A DNA stretch of 64,000 nucleotides from JBCCXZ01 sp965228005 (GCA_965228005.1 CBDDGV010000004.1:1-64000); one strand, 5' to 3'; shown: positions 27,798-37,123, counted from the first letter of the stretch. Notes: generated by a model from the sequence alone, not told the origin. Translations and numbers: made by a program.

Positions 27798-28022
27798 TTA
27801 CTCGGACAGCCGCTCGATATCCTCGGGCGTCACGACGATGTGCCGGCAGAAGCCGGTGTGCGTGCGGACGTACTCGAGGTGCGCCGCCTCGTCGGGGCTG
27901 GCGTGCATCAGGTGCTCGAAGCGGGCCTTGTCTTGGGCGTCCATCCCCGCGTAATCATCGGGCCACTCGGTGGTGGTTTCCATCACGAGGGCTTCGCGGT
28001 AAGGATCAAACTTGTCCGCCAT
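27798..28022 (-). CDS. Small unrecognised protein upstream of aroB
   Basis: 74 acidic residues, cytoplasmic by appearance, with no family recognised. Segments such as WPDDYAGMDAQDKARFEHLM and VTPEDIERLSE suggest two helices. It lies 35 bp before aroB on the same strand and is likely the first gene of the aroB-dprA transcript. Normal codon bias and position support a real gene. Confidence 0.7.
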   Translation of the reverse strand: MADKFDPYREALVMETTTEWPDDYAGMDAQDKARFEHLMHASPDEAAHLEYVRTHTGFCRHIVVTPEDIERLSE

Positions 28023-28173
28023 GTTGGATCAGGTGTGCTGGTGAGGTCTGGCATTCTAAGAGCAGCAGGCGGGGCGTTCCCCGCGAGGGCCACAGTATAC
28101 TGACGGCCCGATCCCACCGGAAGCTGCTAGAAAACCCCAAAGAAAGACTGCGGCCGAACCGCACAAAAACCCT

Positions 28174-28653
28174 ATGAACGCAAGTCGCTGGTTTGTGGTT
28201 GGGCTCTGCTCGCTGGGGTTAGCCGCCGGGACGGTCGCCTGGTGGGTGCGGTTCGACGCGACCCGGCAATGCCTGGAGTTCTGGGACCCCGTGGGCGCAC
28301 GGCTGCTGGTGGAGCAGGCGGATTTGGCGGTGCGTGACTGGCCGGACGGGGAGTGGCAGGAGCTTGCCGAAGTGAAGGGTCTCGTGCACATGCAGCACTT
28401 CCTGGCCTTGGACCGCAGCTACGACTGGACCACCGAGCCCGACCCCGCCTCGACCGATTGGCGGTGGCAGTTCCGTTTGCACAAAGACGGCCGCGCCGCC
28501 GGGTTTGCGGTTTCCGGCGATTGCCGATCCATCGGCCGGCTAGACGAGTCGGGCGGCTTCCGGCGGACGGTCTCGTGTGAGCCGATCGCCAATTCGCTCA
28601 CGCAGTACTTCACGGCTTTGGGGCTCATCGAAGGCGAGGAGGCCGCCGAGTAG
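28174..28653 (+). CDS. Unrecognised protein with N-terminal signal or anchor
   Basis: 159 residues. A hydrophobic N-terminus (about 5-24, WFVVGLCSLGLAAGTVAWWV) could be a signal peptide or membrane anchor. The rest is a compact domain rich in tryptophan with two cysteines that could form a disulfide (C94-like in GDCRS and C112-like in VSCEP). I know no family. It is 144 bp upstream of parA on the same strand. Confidence 0.72.
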   Translation: MNASRWFVVGLCSLGLAAGTVAWWVRFDATRQCLEFWDPVGARLLVEQADLAVRDWPDGEWQELAEVKGLVHMQHFLALDRSYDWTTEPDPASTDWRWQFRLHKDGRAAGFAVSGDCRSIGRLDESGGFRRTVSCEPIANSLTQYFTALGLIEGEEAAE

Positions 28654-28797
28654 GGACGCTAGCACCCCGCCCTGCCCCGGCGGGGAGTGGGCTGGGACCG
28701 CTCTCGGGCGGCGCCTATACTCCGCGGCCCGTCCGGCAGCCCCCTGAGTGGTCTCCCTGACGGTGTAACGACCCGACACCCAGGCGTGCCCAGTGCC

Positions 28798-29631
28798 ATG
28801 CGTTCGATCGCGATCATGAACCAGAAAGGCGGGGTGGGTAAAACCACTACCTCGGTCAACCTGAGTGCGGCCCTCGCCGCCCAAGGGTTCCGCGTGGGCT
28901 TGATCGACATGGACCCGCAGGCGCACGCCTCGCTGCACCTGGGCCGGGGCCAGGCAGACCGCCCGACGATGTACGACGCCCTCACGGGCGACACGCCGCT
29001 GAGCGACGTTTGGGACCAGGCCGAGGAGAACCTCTGGGTCGCCCCGTCGCACCTGGACCTGGCGGCCGCGGAAGTCGAGCTGGCCGGCGTCGTCGGCCGT
29101 GAAGTGATCCTCCGCGACAAGCTGGCCGAGTCTGGCCAGTCGTTAACGCTGGACTACGTGCTGCTCGACTGCCCGCCCTCGTTGGGCATCCTCACCATCA
29201 ACGCGCTCTCCGCGGTGGAAGAAGTCTTCCTGCCGTTGCAGCCTCACTTCCTGGCGTTGCACGGGCTGAGCAAGCTGCTGCAGACGATCGAGCTGGTTTC
29301 CCGGCGGCTCAACGACCGGCTGCGCCTGTCGGGCGTGGTGTTGTGCCTGTTCGAGTCGGGCACCCGGCTCGCCGCTGAAGTGACCGAAGACGTGGAGGGC
29401 TACTTCGCCGCGGGCGGCCCGAACGGCGCTGCGGCTGGGGCGCGGGTGTTCGAGACGCGCGTCCGGCGGAACATCCGGCTCGCCGAGGCGCCGAGCTTCG
29501 GCCGATCGATCTTCGGCTACGCCCCGCACTCTGCGGGGGCGGCGGACTACACGTCGCTCGCCAGGGAAGTGGTTGCGCAACACGGCGCCGCCATCGACGA
29601 CGGCCGTTCGAGCGTCTCCCGCGCGGCTTAG
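28798..29631 (+). CDS. ParA/Soj family partition ATPase
   Basis: 277 residues of a deviant-Walker ATPase: KGGVGKTTTSVNLSAAL (K10 to T17 core), DMDPQAHASLHLG for the A-prime motif and LLDCPPSLGILTINAL for Walker B. Such proteins move or place chromosomes and large complexes. The ATG at 28798 directly precedes the Walker motif, as usual for Soj-type proteins. There is no parB next to it, so it may be the chromosomal ParA with parB elsewhere, or an orphan cargo-positioning ATPase. Confidence 0.9.
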   Translation: MRSIAIMNQKGGVGKTTTSVNLSAALAAQGFRVGLIDMDPQAHASLHLGRGQADRPTMYDALTGDTPLSDVWDQAEENLWVAPSHLDLAAAEVELAGVVGREVILRDKLAESGQSLTLDYVLLDCPPSLGILTINALSAVEEVFLPLQPHFLALHGLSKLLQTIELVSRRLNDRLRLSGVVLCLFESGTRLAAEVTEDVEGYFAAGGPNGAAAGARVFETRVRRNIRLAEAPSFGRSIFGYAPHSAGAADYTSLAREVVAQHGAAIDDGRSSVSRAA

Positions 29632-29985
29632 GCCCGCACTTCGTTAGCTTGTCTTGCTCTGCAGACGCGGGACTCCGCCCAGCGCATCTGGCAAACTGCG
29701 CAAAGCTTGCGGGTTCTTCCGCCTCGCCCTGGTAAAGGGTATCGATTGCTCCGGTCGTCCTGGATGGTCGCAAAAAAACAGTCGCGCCGGGGCGATCGAG
29801 TGCCAATTCTGCGGCGAGTAACGGTCGATGGGATTGTCGGGACGCGCTAATGCGTCCGACACGCACAATCCTACCTATCGGCCAACTTCGGAGCAGCGGG
29901 ACCCCTGCCGACCCAGGCAGACTCCGATCCACGGCGCCTATCGCCCGCCGGCCGACGGGACACCCTTCGTTAGGAGACCGTACGA
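29632..29985. other. Gap of 354 bp upstream of the BBP7 gene
   Basis: No gene is convincing. It holds the interrupted inverted repeat at 29831-29871 and must contain the promoter of the BBP7 gene. No match to a standard promoter stood out. Confidence 0.5.
29831..29871. repeat. Interrupted inverted repeat in the BBP7 leader region
   Basis: GGATTGT at the left pairs with ACAATCC at the right, and inside them GACGC pairs with GCGTC around GCTAAT. The total span is about 41 bases. It could fold into a stem in the BBP7 leader or act as an operator. Confidence 0.4.
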
Positions 29986-31971
29986 ATGCGAGTTCACAGG
30001 ATCAGCAGGCGGCTGTCCGGTGCGTTGTGGGCGCTTTCGCTCACCGCGATGACTGTCGCTCCGGCGGCGGCGCAGTTTGTTGGTTACCAACCGAACACGG
30101 CCCCGACCGCTGTGCAGCCGGTTCAACCGACGGCGGCACAGAACCCTTACCAGAACGTGCAAGCCGGCGGGTACCGCCCCGTGCCGGGCCCGATGTCGGG
30201 TCAGGCCTTCGGCCAACCCGTCCAGGCGCCTGCGGCCAGCCCCGCGGTGGGAGGGCGTTACGGCGCTCCGAGCGTCGCGGGCGTGGGCACGGCGGCTCCC
30301 CAGCAGTTCTCGCCGGTCGTGACCCGGCAGCCTGTTGGCCAGCCTTTCGGCAACCAGCCGGTTGTTGCCCAGCAGCAAGCCCCGCAGGGCACTCTGACGC
30401 AGGCCGTTGTGCGGCCCGCGCCAGTGCAGGCCCCTCAACAATCCGCACCACTGGCCGTTGAGGCGCCGGCCTTCGGCGCCACTGCCTACACGGCGCAGAG
30501 CAATGCGATCCCGGGCTACGGCGTGCAGCCGAGCTACGGCTCGCAGCCCGGCTATGTGCAGCCGCACGCGGCGGCGGCAACCTCCGGCGCGTTCCAGCCG
30601 GGCGCCCCGCAGTACACCGCGATGTCGATGCGTCGGGCCCAAGTGCCCGCGGGCGACGTCGGCGTGCCGGGGGTGACCGAACCGGTCATGCCGGGGGTGG
30701 AACTCGGCAGGCCGGCGCAGGCCCCGATGAACCAGTCGATCGTGCAGCCGACGGCAGAACAGTCGGCGGCGGGCTACTCGGCGGCGGGCCAAGTCGGTTG
30801 CAGCACTTGCGAGACCGACTACTGCGGCCTGAACCAGTGCTGCAAGCCGCGGTGCCAGTGGTTCGGCGGCGTCTACGGCCTGCTGATGGAACGCGTCGAC
30901 AACAAGTCTTCGATCGACCTGGCCTACGTCACGTCGACCGCGAACGGGGCCGGGTACTACCCGACCGCCTCGGAAGTGGTGATGAGCACCCGTGACATCG
31001 ACTACGACTACCAGGGCGGCACAGAAGTCCGCTTCGGCTCAACCTTCGGCGGCGGTTTCCTCGGTCACGGCATGGGGCACGGCGGCGGCGGTTGCGGCTG
31101 CGACAACGGTTGTTGCGGCGGATGCTGTTGCGGCCCCCGCTGGGCTTGGGAAGGCGTCTACTGGGGCCTCTACGAGGACGACACGCACTTCCAGGTCTAC
31201 GACACCGCCGGCGACGCTTGGGCGACCTACTTCAAGAAGCCGTGGACGGGCGCCCAATTCGACGCCGGAGCCGGACCGCGGCCGCTGAACGACTACTTCG
31301 GTTTCGGAAACCCGATCGGCACGAACGACATCGAGGTCCGCAGCCTGACGATGCGGACCAACTTCTCGCTCCAGAACGCCGAGTTCAACCTGATCAAGCT
31401 CCCGCAGCTCAACTGCGGGTGCTGCTCCAAGTGCTCGATCTCGTCGGTGTTCGGCGTCCGCTTCATGCGGTTCGACGACGACTTCTTCCTGCGGTCGGAC
31501 TGGGAAAACACCACTACCACCACCACCGGCTACGTCGAGTGGAACTCGCTGGTCGATAACGAACTCTACGGCGCCCAGTGGGGCTGCAGCGGGGTGTACC
31601 ACCTCGGCTGTCGCGGCAAGTGGGCGTTGCACTGCAACACCGTAGTCGGCGCGTTCGTCAACGACGTCGAGACGGTCCGCTTCTTCACCGGCGGCGACGC
31701 GACCTACTCCAACGAGGGCACGCCCGTGGCCTCGACGGTGTCCGACGAGTGCTTCGCGATGCTCGGCGAGATCCGGGCCGGCATCAGCTACCGCCCGTGG
31801 TGCCACTGGCGGTTCTACGGCGGCTGGCGGGCCCTGGCCATCTCCGGCGTCGCCCTGTCGGTCGACCAGACGCCGCACGAGGTCAGCACGTCGACGAACC
31901 TGGCCTACGTAAACGGCGGCGGATCGCTGATCTTGCACGGCCTGCAGGCGGGCGTGGAGTGGATGTTCTGA
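29986..31971 (+). CDS. BBP7 family outer membrane beta-barrel protein
   Basis: 661 residues with a signal peptide (about 1-28, ending AAAQF). A glutamine-proline-alanine-rich disordered region follows to about residue 260. After that come a cysteine-rich patch (CSTCETDYCGLNQCCKPRC) and a glycine-cysteine stretch (CGCDNGCCGGCCC), then alternating strands ending in aromatic WMF, as in beta-barrel proteins. The barrel segments (FGVRFMRFDDDFF, EIRAGISYRPW) match the BBP7 family, a planctomycete outer membrane family of unknown function. A strong terminator follows. Confidence 0.85.
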   Translation: MRVHRISRRLSGALWALSLTAMTVAPAAAQFVGYQPNTAPTAVQPVQPTAAQNPYQNVQAGGYRPVPGPMSGQAFGQPVQAPAASPAVGGRYGAPSVAGVGTAAPQQFSPVVTRQPVGQPFGNQPVVAQQQAPQGTLTQAVVRPAPVQAPQQSAPLAVEAPAFGATAYTAQSNAIPGYGVQPSYGSQPGYVQPHAAAATSGAFQPGAPQYTAMSMRRAQVPAGDVGVPGVTEPVMPGVELGRPAQAPMNQSIVQPTAEQSAAGYSAAGQVGCSTCETDYCGLNQCCKPRCQWFGGVYGLLMERVDNKSSIDLAYVTSTANGAGYYPTASEVVMSTRDIDYDYQGGTEVRFGSTFGGGFLGHGMGHGGGGCGCDNGCCGGCCCGPRWAWEGVYWGLYEDDTHFQVYDTAGDAWATYFKKPWTGAQFDAGAGPRPLNDYFGFGNPIGTNDIEVRSLTMRTNFSLQNAEFNLIKLPQLNCGCCSKCSISSVFGVRFMRFDDDFFLRSDWENTTTTTTGYVEWNSLVDNELYGAQWGCSGVYHLGCRGKWALHCNTVVGAFVNDVETVRFFTGGDATYSNEGTPVASTVSDECFAMLGEIRAGISYRPWCHWRFYGGWRALAISGVALSVDQTPHEVSTSTNLAYVNGGGSLILHGLQAGVEWMF

Positions 31972-31979
31972 TCCGCGCC

Positions 31980-31997
31980 GCAGCCTGAAGAGGCTGC
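31980..31997 (+). other. Small perfect hairpin after the BBP7 stop
   Basis: GCAGCCT and AGGCTGC pair around GAAG. It lies just before the main terminator and may protect the 3' end. Confidence 0.4.
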
Positions 31998-32027
31998 AGA
32001 GAGAGTCCAATCGAATCCCCCTGCTCC

Positions 32028-32068
32028 CCCCGGTCGACGCAGCAAGCGTCGGCCGGGGTTCTTTTTTT
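32028..32068 (+). terminator. Intrinsic terminator of the BBP7 gene
   Basis: A 13-bp stem (32028-32040 with 32046-32058, one G-T pair) and a 5-base loop are followed by TTCTTTTTTT. It is the strongest terminator near this gene. Confidence 0.85.
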
Positions 32069-32103
32069 GCGCGCAGGACTAAGGGCCTAGGGACCGGAAC
32101 GGC

Positions 32104-32619
32104 TTAGGGAGCCTCACCCAAGAAATCGCGGAACCCGGGGTCGGCCCGCAGCGGCGCGAAGTCGGTCTCGTAGGCCAGGAAGTCGCGGAAGTTGCCGTCG
32201 ATGTCGAGCGCGTCGGCCAAGTGCTTCAGCGCCTGCCGCCGCCGCCGGGCCAGGCTGCAGTAGCAGGCCAGGTTGTAGTGCAGCACGCCCAGCCCCGGCT
32301 CGACCGCCAGCGCGTGCTCGAGCGACTCGATGGCCATCTCGATACGGCCGATCCGCTTGTAGCACCAGCCGAGCGCCATCCAGGCGTGCACGTCGTCGGG
32401 GATCAGCTCCAACGCCCTCTGCAGCGGGCGGACCGCCTGGCTGTACATCTGCAGCTCGCGGAGCGTCTCGCCCACGAGGTAGCAGCCGCGGGCGTCGTGG
32501 TAGATCAGGTCGCTGCGGCGCCTGAGAGAGCGGAGCGCGTGGTCGGGCATGCCGAGTTCCAGGTACCCCTCGGCTTCGCGGCGCGTTTTGCGCAGTGATT
32601 CTCGTGTAGCGGCGGTCAT
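32104..32619 (-). CDS. TPR-repeat protein
   Basis: 171 residues. From about residue 12 it forms helical repeats of the TPR type: EAEGYLELGMPDHALRSLRR, ALELIPDDVHAWMALGWCYK and HALAVEPGLGVLHYNLACYC, with the A/G/L positions typical of the motif. Such proteins are scaffolds. The open frame extends far upstream, but the ATG giving MTAATRES is the sensible start. No signal peptide is seen. It converges on the BBP7 gene. Confidence 0.85.
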   Translation of the reverse strand: MTAATRESLRKTRREAEGYLELGMPDHALRSLRRRSDLIYHDARGCYLVGETLRELQMYSQAVRPLQRALELIPDDVHAWMALGWCYKRIGRIEMAIESLEHALAVEPGLGVLHYNLACYCSLARRRRQALKHLADALDIDGNFRDFLAYETDFAPLRADPGFRDFLGEAP

Positions 32620-33080
32620 AGGGGGAGTGGTTCGGTACCGCGGTCGCGGCGGGTCCGACCGACGCGGCACGGTGACGAGGGGAGTGTTGGGACCCGAACG
32701 GCCCGGCTTCCTTGATGAGCTACTCAACTCTACCTGCTCGCTGGGGAGCGTGCCCCCGATCGGCGTGGGAATCTGTTCCTCCGACGACCGGCGTGCTCCG
32801 CTAGTGCACAGCACGAAGAGTTGAGCCTTCGCGACGCATCCTCCGGCCGGGCAAACCTTGCGGCGGCACCTCCGTGTTGCGGTCGGTTGCGCGTTGCGAT
32901 TCCTCAACACGCACAACGGCTCGCTGTTGCCCGCGGGCAACAAGGTCATCCGGCCGCTGCGGCGTGTGCGCAGGCAAACCCCTGAGAAAACAGCCCCAGA
33001 AGCGGTGCGCGGCCCCGCGGTACGGCCCTTGCGATCCAACCGGGCGTACGACTCTTCCTCCCGCCTGCTGGGGCCCGCCG
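32620..33080. other. Gap of about 460 bp between divergent genes
   Basis: I see no gene, repeat or clear promoter here. Frames that stay open do so because of GC bias. Confidence 0.5.
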
Positions 33081-33416
33081 TTGCTGCGATTCCTGTTCAC
33101 CGTGACCTTAGTAGCCGCGCTCTGCCGCTGCATTGCCGGGATTGACGAACAGACGGCGGGGTCCGTCTACGGCTCCACACAGGCCGGCGCCGATTGGGTC
33201 CGCACGGTCGACGGTTGGGAACGCAGCACGGTGCTCTCGACGCCGGCTCCCAGCAGGCCCGGCGGCCTGCACCCCGTGCTCGTGGCGACCCTCCAGGCCG
33301 GTGTATCGGTGATGGCGCTGCTGGGTTTCTCGCACCGCACCTTCGCACGCCCCCACAGACAGGGGCTGCCCGCCGGCTCCTCAGTCGGGAACGAGAACGC
33401 CTACCGCCCGCTCTGA
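33081..33416 (+). CDS. Possible small membrane protein with non-ATG start
   Basis: From the TTG at 33081 (a GTG at 33102 is an alternative) the frame encodes about 111 residues. There is a hydrophobic N-terminus (LLRFLFTVTLVAALCRCIAG), a middle segment EQTAGSVYGSTQAGADWVRT with polar conserved-looking residues, and a second hydrophobic segment (LHPVLVATLQAGVSVMALLG). The amino acid pattern looks like a real protein, unlike the open frame before it. No ribosome site is clear. Confidence 0.5.
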   Translation: MLRFLFTVTLVAALCRCIAGIDEQTAGSVYGSTQAGADWVRTVDGWERSTVLSTPAPSRPGGLHPVLVATLQAGVSVMALLGFSHRTFARPHRQGLPAGSSVGNENAYRPL

Positions 33417-33562
33417 ATCGGTTGGATATCTGGCGTTTTCACCTTTTTTCGATTTGGTGGTACGGGCAGGGCCTCTCGGCGCCACTAACCAATACGGGGG
33501 CCGGCGTGCGCACCGCCCGGATCGCCCGCAGAAACAGCCTCAAACCGCACAGGCAACAGACC

Positions 33563-36007
33563 ATGCGACTCACGCTCCGAACCCTCCTGGCCTACATGGA
33601 CGACATCCTTGAGCCAGAGGAGCAACGCGACCTCAGCGAGAAGATCGAGGCGAGCGACTTCGCCAGCGACTTGATCCACCGCATCCGCGACTCGGTCCGG
33701 CGGCTCCGGCTGGGCGCCCCGGAAGTGCTGCCCGAAGCGGACGACGTGCTCGACGAGGGATTCCACGGAGACGCCAACGTTACAGCGGAGTACCTAGACA
33801 ACACGCTGGCCCCCGAGCAGGTGCCCGAGTTTGAACGGGTCTGCCTGGAACCCGGCATGCAAGCGGACATGTACCTGGCCGAGGCGGCCGCCTGCCACCA
33901 GATCCTGCGGATGGTGCTGGTCGAGCCGGTCGAGATCGACGCCGACATGAAGCGGCGGCTTTACGAGATCCCGGGCGGAGGCCAGCCCACCGGCGACGCG
34001 GTAGGCGACGCGGCCCCGGCCGCCCCCAAGCCGATCGTCTCCGAGAGCAGCCAGCCGGCAGCGCCCGCCACGATCGCTCCGCCCGCAGCCCCGGCGCCGG
34101 CGGCGGCGACGGCAGACCACGAGCTGCCCGCTTACCTGAAAGAGGCGCACCAGGCCAAGCGGCGGAGCCGGCGGCTGCTGTTCGCGGCCGCGGCGGTGTT
34201 GGCGGTCGTCGGTTACTTCGGCTTCGGCGCGCTGCAAGAGCCGGAAGTGCCTCAAGAGGTGGCGGCCATCGACGCCGACGCGCTCAGCGGCGGTCTCGAG
34301 ATCGGCGAGATGCAGGAAACTGACCCGGCCCCCGATCCAGGAGCAACCGCGGACACGGAGGCGCCGGCCTTCGACACACTAAGCGGGGACTCTGCCGAAG
34401 CCGAGGAGGAGGCGCCGGCGTTCGAAGGCCAGCCCTCAAGCGAAACGGCGACCCAGCCGGGCCCAGCGGATGACCCCGCTGTCGGGACAGTGGGCGAACC
34501 TGAGGGAGCCACCGATCCCGGTGAAGGCGGCCTCGCCTCGACAGGCGGCAGGCCTCCGCTCGACGGGCCGATCGCCGATGATGCGGCCGACCTCGACCCT
34601 GCGGGCGTTCTCGACGCGGGCGGCGTCGGCGATCCGTTGGACGGCGCGGGCGAGCCCGGCGGCGTCCTCAGCGACGCGACCGGCGACGCCGCAACGGGCG
34701 ATGCCTCCCTCGCCGACACGGCCGATGCTGAAGACTCCCTGCCGCCGTTCGCGGAAGACACTCAGCCGGAGTCGCCGGCTGTGGAACTCTCCAACGAGCC
34801 CCAGCCGATCGGGTTCTACTTCGGTGCAGACGGGGCCGGCAAGGCGAAAGACGTCCTCCTGTACTGGGACGGGATCCAACGGGATTGGTTCCGGATGGAG
34901 TCGCCGAGGCCCGTGCTGACGGGTACCCGGTTGCTCAACCTCCCTTCCTACAACTCACTGATCACGCTGGACAAACTCAACGTCACGGTCGGCGGTGCGA
35001 CTCAGCTGGTCTTCCCACTGGGAGCGGATAGGCCCGAGGGCGTGCCGGCGGACGCGTTGATGCTTGAGCTCGTCTACGGGCACGTCATTCTCAACTCCAC
35101 CAACGACGTCACGCTGGCGCTGGCTGTGGCCGGCGACACGAAGCTGATCGAGATGCAGCGCGGGTCTCAGTTAGGGGTCCGGGTGAAGCAGGTGTTCGTG
35201 AGCGGGGCGGACCACGAGAACACAACCGCGCCGGTTCAAGCCGATTGGTACATGCTGCTGGGCTCGGCCTCGGTGACGGGCACTCTGGCCGGCATCGAAG
35301 AGCCGATGGAGCGCGAGGTGGCGGCCTCCGATGCCTGGAGCACCATTGACGGCCAGGACATCGCGAGCCGGGCCAACGTCGAGCCCCCCGCCTGGGTGCG
35401 GGGGCAGGAAGTGCGCCGGTTGCAGGGGCGCGCCCGGTCGATGCTGGCGGCACGCATCGAGCCGGAGAAGCCGGTGGGCCCGACGCTCCTGGCGATCTTC
35501 GACCGCAGCGACGAAGGGCGACGCCCCGAGAACCGCAACCTGATTGCCGAGGCGAGCCTCTACGTCGGGGAGTACGAGCCGTTCGTCCGGGAGCTGGGCG
35601 ACGAGAAGGCCGAAAACGTGTGGGACGACCACATCGAGGCGTTGCGGCAAGCCCTGGCGCTCAGCCCCGAGGCCGCGGTCCAGGTCCGCGACGCCCTGCT
35701 CAGCCAGCGGAACCAGGGCGACGCGGAGCGGTTGATGAAACTCATCCGAGGCTTTTCCGCCGAAGAGATCGGCTTCTCGACCGACCAATGGCAGAGCCAG
35801 GAGGGGGTGCTGTCGGAGCTGATCTCGTGGCTGGACGACGATTCCCTGGACGTGCGCGTGCTGGCGTACCACAACCTGTGCCAGATCACGGGCACAAAGA
35901 ACCTGGAGGGCTACACCCCCACCAAGCGGAAAGACGACCGCGAGCGGGCGAAAAAACGGCTCTGGACCCGGCTCGATCGGGGCGAGCTCCGCCCGGCGGC
36001 CCTCTAG
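33563..36007 (+). CDS. Large membrane protein with two anti-sigma-like N-terminal repeats
   Basis: 814 residues. Two similar helical units lie at the N-terminus (TLLAYMDDILEPEEQRDLSE and VTAEYLDNTLAPEQVPEFER), like zinc-free anti-sigma domains. An alanine-proline linker, a transmembrane helix at about residues 205-224 (RLLFAAAAVLAVVGYFGFGA) and a long acidic low-complexity region (about 230-400) follow. The last 400 residues form a large outer domain with no family I know; part resembles the FecR-like beta-sheet seen in other planctomycete anti-sigma proteins. No sigma gene is adjacent. The ATG giving MRLTLRT was chosen because the frame before it looks random. Confidence 0.78.
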   Translation: MRLTLRTLLAYMDDILEPEEQRDLSEKIEASDFASDLIHRIRDSVRRLRLGAPEVLPEADDVLDEGFHGDANVTAEYLDNTLAPEQVPEFERVCLEPGMQADMYLAEAAACHQILRMVLVEPVEIDADMKRRLYEIPGGGQPTGDAVGDAAPAAPKPIVSESSQPAAPATIAPPAAPAPAAATADHELPAYLKEAHQAKRRSRRLLFAAAAVLAVVGYFGFGALQEPEVPQEVAAIDADALSGGLEIGEMQETDPAPDPGATADTEAPAFDTLSGDSAEAEEEAPAFEGQPSSETATQPGPADDPAVGTVGEPEGATDPGEGGLASTGGRPPLDGPIADDAADLDPAGVLDAGGVGDPLDGAGEPGGVLSDATGDAATGDASLADTADAEDSLPPFAEDTQPESPAVELSNEPQPIGFYFGADGAGKAKDVLLYWDGIQRDWFRMESPRPVLTGTRLLNLPSYNSLITLDKLNVTVGGATQLVFPLGADRPEGVPADALMLELVYGHVILNSTNDVTLALAVAGDTKLIEMQRGSQLGVRVKQVFVSGADHENTTAPVQADWYMLLGSASVTGTLAGIEEPMEREVAASDAWSTIDGQDIASRANVEPPAWVRGQEVRRLQGRARSMLAARIEPEKPVGPTLLAIFDRSDEGRRPENRNLIAEASLYVGEYEPFVRELGDEKAENVWDDHIEALRQALALSPEAAVQVRDALLSQRNQGDAERLMKLIRGFSAEEIGFSTDQWQSQEGVLSELISWLDDDSLDVRVLAYHNLCQITGTKNLEGYTPTKRKDDRERAKKRLWTRLDRGELRPAAL

Positions 36008-36198
36008 CCCGGACCTCTGGAAACCGCCCAGGTCCGCCCGCTACACCCGGCCGCGGCCCGCTTGGCCGCTTGTGAGGTCCGTTTGTCGGCCCACGCGATT
36101 ATCGCTAAGCTGGAGAGTCTGAGGGGTGTTCGGAGGGCTGGCCCGTCGGCGGGCCCTCGGCGGCGACTCCCCCGCCCCGACCACGGAGAACAAAGACT

Positions 36199-36561
36199 GT
36201 GCAAGTGAGCATCGCCACCCGGCACGGCCAGATCAGCGACGAGACCAAAGAGAAGATCGAGCAGAAGCTGGCCAAGGTGCACCGCTTCTTTGATCGCTTG
36301 ACCGCTGTAGAGCTTACGGTTGATTTGAAGGACCCTCACAAGCCGGGTGTCCACCTGAACGTCTCCGCCGAGCACAAGCGCGACTTCGTGGCCCAGACCG
36401 AGTCGGACAACCTGCTGTCGGCCGTCGACGCGGCGGTCCAGAAGATCGAGCAGCAGCTGCGCAAGTACAAGGAGAAGGTCGTCCAGAAGAGCCGCCACTC
36501 CGATTCGCGGCAAGCTGCGGCCGAGATGTCGTCGGACGGCCCCGCCGAGCCCGACGAGTAG
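36199..36561 (+). CDS. hpf: Short ribosome hibernation promoting factor
   Basis: 120 residues of the HPF/RaiA family, which binds the 30S subunit and silences ribosomes in slow growth. The pattern IATRHGQISDETKEKIEQKL and the central strand HLNVSAEHKRDFVAQTES fit the S30AE domain; a basic helix (QQLRKYKEKVVQKSRH) and an acidic tail end it. It lacks the long-HPF dimerisation domain. The start is GTG. ptsN follows, the same pair seen beside rpoN in proteobacteria, but no rpoN is present here. Confidence 0.92.
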   Translation: MQVSIATRHGQISDETKEKIEQKLAKVHRFFDRLTAVELTVDLKDPHKPGVHLNVSAEHKRDFVAQTESDNLLSAVDAAVQKIEQQLRKYKEKVVQKSRHSDSRQAAAEMSSDGPAEPDE

Positions 36562-36646
36562 AACCAACACAGATCCGTTCGCCGCGTAGCGCGAGCTTCG
36601 GGCCCCGTCCGGAGAGCGCACGCCCCCACCCAGGACCAACGAGACC

Positions 36647-37123
36647 ATGAAGTTTGTAGACTTTGTCGCGCGTGACGCGATCCGCACCTCGATCGAGGTG
36701 GAGGAAAAGGAACAGGTGATCCGCCACATGGCCGGCGCCCTGCTCGAAGCCGGCAAGATCGCCGAGGACGAGTGCGAGAGCATCATCGAGGCCATCCTCA
36801 AGCGGGAAGAGCTCGGCAGCACCGGCATCGGCCGCGGCGTGGCCGTGCCGCACACCAAGCACCCCAGCGTCAACGAGCTGGTCGGCGCCGTGGCGGTGAG
36901 CGACTCGGGCGTCGACTTCGACAGCCTCGACGGCGAGAAGGTGCACCTTCTATTCATGCTGGTCTCACCCCCTGACCGGCCGGGGGACCACCTGCGGGCC
37001 CTGGAGAACATCTCCCGGCAGCTCCGCGACGACACGTTCTGCAGCTTCCTGAAGCAGAGCAAGAACGCCGACGACGTTTGGCAGCTGTTAGAAGAGGCGG
37101 ACAACAACCAGTTCGTTTCGTAG
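36647..37123 (+). CDS. ptsN: PTS IIA component of the nitrogen-type (PtsN)
   Basis: 158-residue EIIA of the fructose/mannitol fold, receiving phosphate from HPr on a histidine in GRGVAVPHTKH (H69). Other motifs are EELGSTGIG and HLLFMLVSPPDRPGDHLRAL, typical of EIIA-Ntr. No sugar permease components accompany it, so it is likely regulatory. It lies between hpf and the HPr gene, all on the plus strand. Confidence 0.93.
   Translation: MKFVDFVARDAIRTSIEVEEKEQVIRHMAGALLEAGKIAEDECESIIEAILKREELGSTGIGRGVAVPHTKHPSVNELVGAVAVSDSGVDFDSLDGEKVHLLFMLVSPPDRPGDHLRALENISRQLRDDTFCSFLKQSKNADDVWQLLEEADNNQFVS

Noticed and set aside
29644..29868. Minus-strand frame of 74 codons before the BBP7 gene
   Set aside because: It overlaps the leader inverted repeat and shows no protein-like composition or start signal.
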